From: Plantactinospora soyae
GTDB lineage: Bacteria; Actinomycetota; Actinomycetes; Mycobacteriales; Micromonosporaceae
DNA length: 64,000 bases
Assembly (NCBI RefSeq): GCF_014874095.1
Contig: NZ_JADBEB010000001.1
Coordinates: 4,588,001-4,652,000 of the forward strand
Direction of reading: 5' to 3'
The notes beneath the pieces were generated by a model. That model was not told where the DNA came from, ran no database searches, and was given only the letters and a program-made list of their open reading frames with translations. This document shows positions 59,252 to 64,000 of the stretch, one piece after another (within the stretch, counting starts at the first letter, position 1; each line of letters opens with the position of its first letter). The position numbers and the translations under genes were made by a program.

Positions 59252-60226
59252 GTGAAGGATTTCAGTGGCCGGGTCGCCGTGGTGACCGGCGCCGGCAGTG
59301 GGATGGGCCGGGCGTTCGCACAGCGGTTCGCCGAGGAGGGGATGCGGATCGTCGCGGCCGACGTCCAGGTCGACGCGCTCGACCGGGCGGTCGCCGAGCT
59401 GACCGCCGACGGCCACCAGGTCATCGGGGTACGCACCGACGTCTCCGACCCCGACTCCGTACGCGACCTCGCCGACCAGGCCGTGGCGGCGTACGGCAAG
59501 GTGCACGTGATCTGCAACAACGCCGGTGTCGAGGGCTATCTCGACGGCCCGATCTGGGAGGCGACCGACCGGGACTGGAACTGGACGGTCGGGGTCAACT
59601 TCTGGAGCGTGGTGTACGGCGTGCGGACGTTCCTGCCGCTGATCCTGTCCCACGGCGAGCCGGGGCACGTGGTGAACACCGCCTCGATGACGGCGGTGAC
59701 CCGCCCGGCCAACATGTACGGGATCACCAAGCACGCCGTCATGGCGCTCACCGAGACCCTGTACGCGGACCTGCGGGCCCGGGGCGTACCGGTCGGGGCG
59801 ACCGCGCTCTGCCCGGGGATCATCGCCACGAACCTCTTCCTGGGCAGCCGGAACCGCCCGGCACAGCTGCGCAACGAGACCGAGACCCCGGGCGCGGTCG
59901 CCGGTCGGGAAAAGCGCGACCTGATGCACGCCCGGCTGGCCGAGGGGATGTCCCCGGCCCAGGTCGCGGAGCAGCTCGTCGCCGCGATCCGCGCGGACCG
60001 GCTGTACGCGCTCACCGACCACGACTGGGACGACCGGGTCTCCGAGCGGTTCGGGAACATCCTCGGCGGCGTCAACCCGATCATCGACGGCCTGCCGCAG
60101 TCGCAGGCGGGCAACGGGAACGGGTCCGCCACCGGCGACGAATCCTCCAGCGGCAACGAATCCGCCAGCGGCGACGAATCCTCCAGCGGCGACGGATCCT
60201 CCACGGGCAACGGGAAAGCGAGTTGA
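59252..60226 (+). CDS. SDR-family oxidoreductase with Gly/Ser/Glu repeat tail
   Basis: A 324-residue short-chain dehydrogenase from GTG 59252, preceded by GAGGGAGT. It has VTGAGSGMG, ICNNAGVEG and the catalytic Ser/Tyr/Lys in NTASMTAV and YGITKHAVMA. The enzyme core ends near residue 285; the last 40 or so residues are a low-complexity Gly/Ser/Asp/Glu/Asn tail encoded by four 18-bp repeats. The tail is not part of the family fold. Its stop overlaps the next SDR gene. Confidence 0.9.
   Translation: MKDFSGRVAVVTGAGSGMGRAFAQRFAEEGMRIVAADVQVDALDRAVAELTADGHQVIGVRTDVSDPDSVRDLADQAVAAYGKVHVICNNAGVEGYLDGPIWEATDRDWNWTVGVNFWSVVYGVRTFLPLILSHGEPGHVVNTASMTAVTRPANMYGITKHAVMALTETLYADLRARGVPVGATALCPGIIATNLFLGSRNRPAQLRNETETPGAVAGREKRDLMHARLAEGMSPAQVAEQLVAAIRADRLYALTDHDWDDRVSERFGNILGGVNPIIDGLPQSQAGNGNGSATGDESSSGNESASGDESSSGDGSSTGNGKAS
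60134..60205 (+). repeat. Four 18-bp repeats coding a (G-D/N-E-S-S/A-S) tail
   Basis: GGCGACGAATCCTCCAGC (60134), GGCAACGAATCCGCCAGC (60152), GGCGACGAATCCTCCAGC (60170) and GGCGACGGATCCTCCACG (60188) follow in frame and encode the disordered C terminus of the SDR protein. Copies 1 and 3 are identical. Confidence 0.9.
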
Positions 60227-61005
60227 GCACGATGGCAGAGGGCAGATTCGACGGCCGGGTCGCGGTCGTCACCGGCGGTGCCGCCGGCTTCGGCAAGGCG
60301 GTGGCGCGCCGGCTGCTGGCCGACGGCGCCGAGGTCGTCCTGGTCGACCGGGACGCCGAGGCGCTGGCCGCCACCGCCGCCGAGCTGACCGGGGTACGTC
60401 CGGTCCGGGCGGTCCGGGCCGACGTGAGCCAGGAGGCCGACGTCGCCGGGTACGTGGCCGAGGCGTTGGACGCGCACGGCCGGATCGACGCGTTCTTCAA
60501 CAACGCCGGGATCGAGGGGCGGATGGCCCCGATCACCGAGCTGAGCATCGACGACTTCGACCGGGTCGTCGCGGTGAACCTGCGCGGGGTGTTCCTGGGG
60601 CTGCGGGACGTGCTCCGGGTGATGAAGGCCCAGGGCAGCGGTGCCATCGTGAACACCGCCTCGATGGCGGGCATCCGGGGCAGCGCGACCTTCAGCCCGT
60701 ACGTCGCGTCCAAGCACGGCGTGATCGGGCTGACCCGGTGTGCCGCGCTGGAGGGTGCGCCGTTCGGGATCCGGGTCAACACCATCGCGCCGGGGCACAT
60801 CGACACCCGGATGGCCCGGGACCTGACCGTGCAGGTGGACCCGGACGACCCGCAGGGCGCGTACGAGCGCGCGGCGGCCCGGGTGCCACTGGGCCGGTAC
60901 GGCACCGCCGAGGAGGTGGCGAACCTGGCGGCCTGGCTCCTCTCCGACGAGGCGAGCTACGTCTCCGGCGCCACCCACCTGATCGACGGCGCACTGAACG
61001 CCTGA
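60223..61005 (+). CDS. SDR-family oxidoreductase
   Basis: A 260-residue short-chain dehydrogenase starting at TTG 60223, which overlaps the previous stop as TTGA; the ATG at 60232 is an equal possibility. It has VTGGAAGFG, FFNNAGIEG, the Ser in NTASMAG and the Tyr/Lys in SPYVASKHGVIG, and ends LIDGALNA. Placed between another SDR and a dehydratase, it likely performs a second redox step on the same carbon skeleton. Confidence 0.92.
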   Translation: MSTMAEGRFDGRVAVVTGGAAGFGKAVARRLLADGAEVVLVDRDAEALAATAAELTGVRPVRAVRADVSQEADVAGYVAEALDAHGRIDAFFNNAGIEGRMAPITELSIDDFDRVVAVNLRGVFLGLRDVLRVMKAQGSGAIVNTASMAGIRGSATFSPYVASKHGVIGLTRCAALEGAPFGIRVNTIAPGHIDTRMARDLTVQVDPDDPQGAYERAAARVPLGRYGTAEEVANLAAWLLSDEASYVSGATHLIDGALNA

Positions 61006-61027
61006 CCACCCAACGGAAAGAGAACTC

Positions 61028-62725
61028 GTGACCCTGCGCAGTAACCTCGCGGTCGGCAGTTCGCGCTGGGCGGTCCGGCGGGCCCAGTGGCGGGCTCTCG
61101 GCCTCTCCGACGAGGACATGACGAAGCCGAAGATCGCCATCGTCAACTCCTCGTCCAACCTGGCCATCTGCTTCAGCCACCTGGACGACATCGTGCCGCC
61201 GCTGAAGGAGGCGATCCGGGCCGCCGGCGGGGTGCCGTTCGAGGTCCGTACGGCCGCGCCGAGCGACTTCATCACCAGCGCCGGCCGGGACGGCCGGTAC
61301 ATCCTGCCGAGCCGGGACCTGATCGTGAACGACATCGAGGTCGCGGTCGAGGGGGCGCTGCTGGACGGGATGGTCTGCCTGGCGTCCTGCGACAAGACGG
61401 CGCCCGGTCAGCTGATGGCCGCCGCCCGGCTGGACATCCCGACCATCGTGGTCGGCTGCGGCTACCAGCCGAGCGGCCGGTTCCGGGGCGAGCACGTCGA
61501 CATCGAGGAGGTCTTCCTCGCCGCCGGGCACGTCGCGGCGGGGCACCTCTCGCTGCCGGACCTGACCGAGATGAGCGACAACGCGATCCGTGGCCCCGGG
61601 GTCTGCGCCGGGATGGGCACCGCCAACTCGATGCACATCACCAGCGAGGCGCTCGGGATGACCCTGCCGGGCAGCACGCCGGTACTGGCGAACAGCCCCA
61701 GGATGTGGGACGCGGTACGTCAGGCCGGCGCGCGGATCGTGGCGATGGTCGACGAGGGGCTCAGGCCCAGCGACATCCTCACCCGGGAGGCGTTCGAGAA
61801 CGCCGTGACGGTGCTGCTGGCGGTGAGCGGGTCGGTCAACGCGATCAAGCACCTCCAGGCGGTGGCGGTCGAGGCGCGCTGCGACGTCGACATTCCGGCG
61901 CTGTTCGAGCGGCTCGCCGACGCGGTGCCGCTGCTGGCCGCGGTCCGGCCGAACGGACCGCACTTCATCGAGGAGTTCGAGGCGGCCGGCGGCGCGCTGG
62001 CGGTGCTGAAGCAGCTCTCCGGTCAGCTGCACCTGTCGGCCCGGACGGTCACCGGGCAGACCCTGGGCGAGGTGCTGGCGGACGTCACGGTCGCGGACGA
62101 GGAGATCATCCGTCCGGTCGACCGCCCGCTCGGGCGCCGGCCCGGGATCGTGGTGGTGCGCGGCTCGCTCGCTCCGGACGGCGCGGCGGTCAAGCGGCCG
62201 GTCGACGACCGGGGACCGAGCCGGTTCGAGGGCGAGGCGATCGTCTATCCGAGTCGGGACACCGCGCTGGCCGGGCTGGCCGCCGGCCAGATCCGGGCCG
62301 GGCACGTGGTGGTGGTGGCCGGGCTCGGCCCGAGGGGCGGCCCCGGGATGGGGATGGCCTCGGCGGTGGTCTTCGCGCTGGACGGTGCCGGGCTGGGCGA
62401 GACGGTCGCGGTGGTCACCGACGGGCAGATGTCGGGCCTGGTCAACACCGGAATCGTGGTCGCCGAGGTGTCCCCGGAGGCGGCCGTCGGCGGCCCGTTG
62501 GGCCTGGTCCGCGACGGCGACCGGATCTCGATCGACGTCACCGCCCGGGTGGTCGACCTGCTGGTGCCCGACGACGTCCTCGCGCAGCGCCGGGCCGGGT
62601 TCCGGGTCCGGGCCAGCTCCGGTGAGCGGGGCTGGCTCTCCATCTACGAGCGGCTGGTCACACCGGTGGCCGAGGGCGCCGTACTGACCGAGGCTGTACC
62701 GGACGAGGAAGGGAAGGCACGATGA
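61028..62725 (+). CDS. IlvD/Edd-family dehydratase (sugar-acid or dihydroxy-acid dehydratase)
   Basis: A 565-residue Fe-S dehydratase from GTG 61028, with GGAAAGAG upstream. The cluster Cys residues are visible in SNLAICFSH, LASCDKTAPGQLMAA and GPGVCAGMGTANSMH, and the late catalytic loop is VTDGQMSGLVNTGIVVAEVS. The first motif differs from the CN-H of housekeeping IlvD and the context is catabolic, so it is more likely an aldonate-type dehydratase than the branched-chain amino acid enzyme. It would give a 2-oxo-3-deoxy acid. Confidence 0.9.
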   Translation: MTLRSNLAVGSSRWAVRRAQWRALGLSDEDMTKPKIAIVNSSSNLAICFSHLDDIVPPLKEAIRAAGGVPFEVRTAAPSDFITSAGRDGRYILPSRDLIVNDIEVAVEGALLDGMVCLASCDKTAPGQLMAAARLDIPTIVVGCGYQPSGRFRGEHVDIEEVFLAAGHVAAGHLSLPDLTEMSDNAIRGPGVCAGMGTANSMHITSEALGMTLPGSTPVLANSPRMWDAVRQAGARIVAMVDEGLRPSDILTREAFENAVTVLLAVSGSVNAIKHLQAVAVEARCDVDIPALFERLADAVPLLAAVRPNGPHFIEEFEAAGGALAVLKQLSGQLHLSARTVTGQTLGEVLADVTVADEEIIRPVDRPLGRRPGIVVVRGSLAPDGAAVKRPVDDRGPSRFEGEAIVYPSRDTALAGLAAGQIRAGHVVVVAGLGPRGGPGMGMASAVVFALDGAGLGETVAVVTDGQMSGLVNTGIVVAEVSPEAAVGGPLGLVRDGDRISIDVTARVVDLLVPDDVLAQRRAGFRVRASSGERGWLSIYERLVTPVAEGAVLTEAVPDEEGKAR

Positions 62726-64000
62726 CGCCGGGGAGCACCGAACTGGTCGAGCCGGGCCGGAGCACACCGGTGCTCGGCGAGTACGAGGTCGTCGTACTCG
62801 GTGGTGGGCCGGCCGGGATCATGGCGGCGGCCGCGGCGGCCCGGGCGGGCCGGTCCACGATCCTGATCGAGCGGTACGGCTATCTGGGCGGAGCCGGCAG
62901 CGCCGGTGGGCTGAGCACCTTCTGTGGGCTGCACGCCAACGTGCACGGCGACCACCGTCAGGTGATCCACGGGCTCGCCGACGACCTGCTGGCCCGGATG
63001 GACGCCCTGGGTGGGCTGAACCCGCCGCACCTGTCCTTCGAGAACCGGATCCTGGCCCAGGCGTACGACATCGCGGCGTACAAGATCGCCACCGATGACC
63101 TGGTCGTGGAGTCGGGCGCCACGGTGCTCTTCCACGCGCTCGCCGTCGGGGTGGTGATGGGCGGCGACGACAGCGTGCACGCGGTGCTGGTGGAGTCGAA
63201 GTCCGGTCGGGGGGCGATCGTCGGGCAGATGTTCGTCGACTGCTCCGGAGACGCCGATCTCGCCGCCTGGGCCGGTGCGCCGTACGAGAAGACCCCGGGC
63301 GACGCCGGGATGATGTATCCCTCGCTGATGTTCCGGATCAACGGGGTGGACGCCGAGACGGCGATCCGGGAGCGGGAGCGGCTGCCCGAGCTGATGGACG
63401 CCGCCGAGCGGGAGGGCGCCTTCCAGTTCGCCCGGAAGAAACCGATCGTCCGCCCGCAGCGCAACCCGCTGGAGTGGCGGGCCAACATGACCCAGCTCAG
63501 CAACGCCGACGGCAGCGCGATCGACGGCACCGACGTGGAGCAGCTCAGTCGGGGCGAGTTGCAGGGTCGGCGGCAGATCCGGGACCAGTTCCCGTTCTTC
63601 CAGCAACGGGTGCCCGGATTCGCGAACTCGTACGTGGTCGACATCGCCCCGTCGATCGGCATCCGGGAGACCCGGCGGATCATCGGCCCGTACCAGCTCA
63701 CCAGCGACGACATCCTGGACTGCGCCGACTTCCCCGACTCGGTCGGGGTGAACGGCTGGCCGGTGGAGGCGCACGTCGCCGGTGACGTGGTGATCCGCTG
63801 GCCGAACGGTGCGAACCCGCGCGGGTTCAACCAGCTGCCGTTCCGGATGATCGTGCCGCAGCGGCTGACGAACGTGTACGTCGCCGGCCGGTGCGCCTCG
63901 ATGACCCACGACGGCCAGTCGTCGGCCCGGGTCACCGGCCCGTGCTTCGCGATGGGCCAGGCGGCCGGTACGGCGGCGGACCTCGCGCTCGCCGCCGGGG
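62722..64000 (+). CDS. FAD-dependent oxidoreductase (3' end beyond window)
   Basis: The first 426 residues of a flavoprotein of the FAD_oxidored group are present. The dinucleotide motif is VVLGGGPAGIMAAAAAARAG (about residues 24-43), followed by ERYGYLGGAGSAGG, the second FAD contact MFVDCSGDADLAAWAGA and the C-terminal FAD motif NVYVAGRCASMTHDGQSSAR followed by GTAADLALAAG. The ATG overlaps the dehydratase stop (ATGA). Such proteins are usually annotated as putative oxidoreductases of hydroxy acids; the electron acceptor is unknown. The gene continues past the window. Confidence 0.88.
   Translation, partial: MTPGSTELVEPGRSTPVLGEYEVVVLGGGPAGIMAAAAAARAGRSTILIERYGYLGGAGSAGGLSTFCGLHANVHGDHRQVIHGLADDLLARMDALGGLNPPHLSFENRILAQAYDIAAYKIATDDLVVESGATVLFHALAVGVVMGGDDSVHAVLVESKSGRGAIVGQMFVDCSGDADLAAWAGAPYEKTPGDAGMMYPSLMFRINGVDAETAIRERERLPELMDAAEREGAFQFARKKPIVRPQRNPLEWRANMTQLSNADGSAIDGTDVEQLSRGELQGRRQIRDQFPFFQQRVPGFANSYVVDIAPSIGIRETRRIIGPYQLTSDDILDCADFPDSVGVNGWPVEAHVAGDVVIRWPNGANPRGFNQLPFRMIVPQRLTNVYVAGRCASMTHDGQSSARVTGPCFAMGQAAGTAADLALAAG

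Noticed and set aside
61087-62625. 512-codon alternative plus-strand frame inside the dehydratase gene
   Set aside because: Gly/Arg-rich shadow of the IlvD/Edd gene, which has all family motifs in the other frame.
1-64000. Search for CRISPR arrays, transposases, rRNA and tRNA genes
   Set aside because: No regular spacer-repeat pattern, no transposase or integrase motifs, and no recognisable rRNA or tRNA sequence was seen by eye.

Overview
The window is very GC-rich, with the codon use, frequent ATGA/GTGA gene overlaps, DUF397/XRE pairs, CU044_5270-type sigma/anti-sigma pair and leaderless TANNNT promoters of a filamentous actinomycete. A GGAAGGGGCCCTTCC-type palindromic repeat at 45.8 kb, which I remember from Micromonospora and Salinispora intergenic DNA, points to Micromonosporaceae. 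No rRNA, tRNA, CRISPR array, transposase or phage gene was recognised. The window begins inside a galactonate-dehydratase-like gene and ends inside an FAD oxidoreductase gene.

Layout. 0-4.6 kb: an acid-sugar dehydratase and a CUT1 sugar ABC transporter (two permeases, a hairpin, a lipoprotein binding protein), with a divergent FadR-type regulator. 4.7-17.8 kb: assorted chromosomal genes (winged-helix regulator with a membrane protein, ECF sigma factor with CU044_5270 protein, MetE-like methyltransferase, lipoprotein, XRE/DUF397 pair, VOC protein, two tail-to-tail CorA channels, ThiS/MoaD-like protein with a BNR-repeat protein, PEP-mutase family enzyme). 18-25.3 kb: a GT87 membrane protein, a two-component system and an iron-type ABC transporter whose promoter carries an 18-bp inverted repeat. 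25.4-33.3 kb: VOC protein, NarL two-component system divergent from a MacB/FtsX-type ABC system, TetR regulator with two exact operators divergent from an MDR oxidoreductase, and a PPOX-fold protein.

33.4-64 kb is mainly catabolic. One minus-strand block (33.4-39.6 kb) has an NMT1-type binding protein, Ldh2 dehydrogenase, Fe-dependent alcohol/maleylacetate dehydrogenase, aldehyde dehydrogenase and enolase-superfamily dehydratase, with a divergent IclR. An epoxide hydrolase and an unusual PurF paralogue follow. A second minus-strand block (43.4-51.0 kb) has two enolase-superfamily enzymes, a second NMT1-type binding protein, a second IclR, a two-subunit CoA transferase and an SDR. Divergent from it runs a third NMT1-type binding protein with the only matching ATPase and permease (51.6-54.4 kb), and then a long plus-strand operon (54.7-64 kb) of aldehyde dehydrogenase, split transketolase, zinc alcohol dehydrogenase, two SDRs, an IlvD/Edd dehydratase and an FAD oxidoreductase. 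Four enolase-superfamily enzymes plus one IlvD/Edd enzyme suggest uptake and oxidation or dehydration of sugar acids or related hydroxy acids; the actual substrates cannot be read from sequence.

The most unusual observations are: a relay of two mini-ORFs between the CoA-transferase subunits, every junction being GCATGAGC; three paralogous binding proteins apparently served by one ATPase/permease pair; a G/T-rich codon island covering most of that pair, with edges inside the genes; strong hairpins directly after four binding-protein genes; a shared 13-bp palindrome GTGCNNCCNGCAC upstream of two of those binding proteins; and a divergent PurF with an altered PRPP loop.
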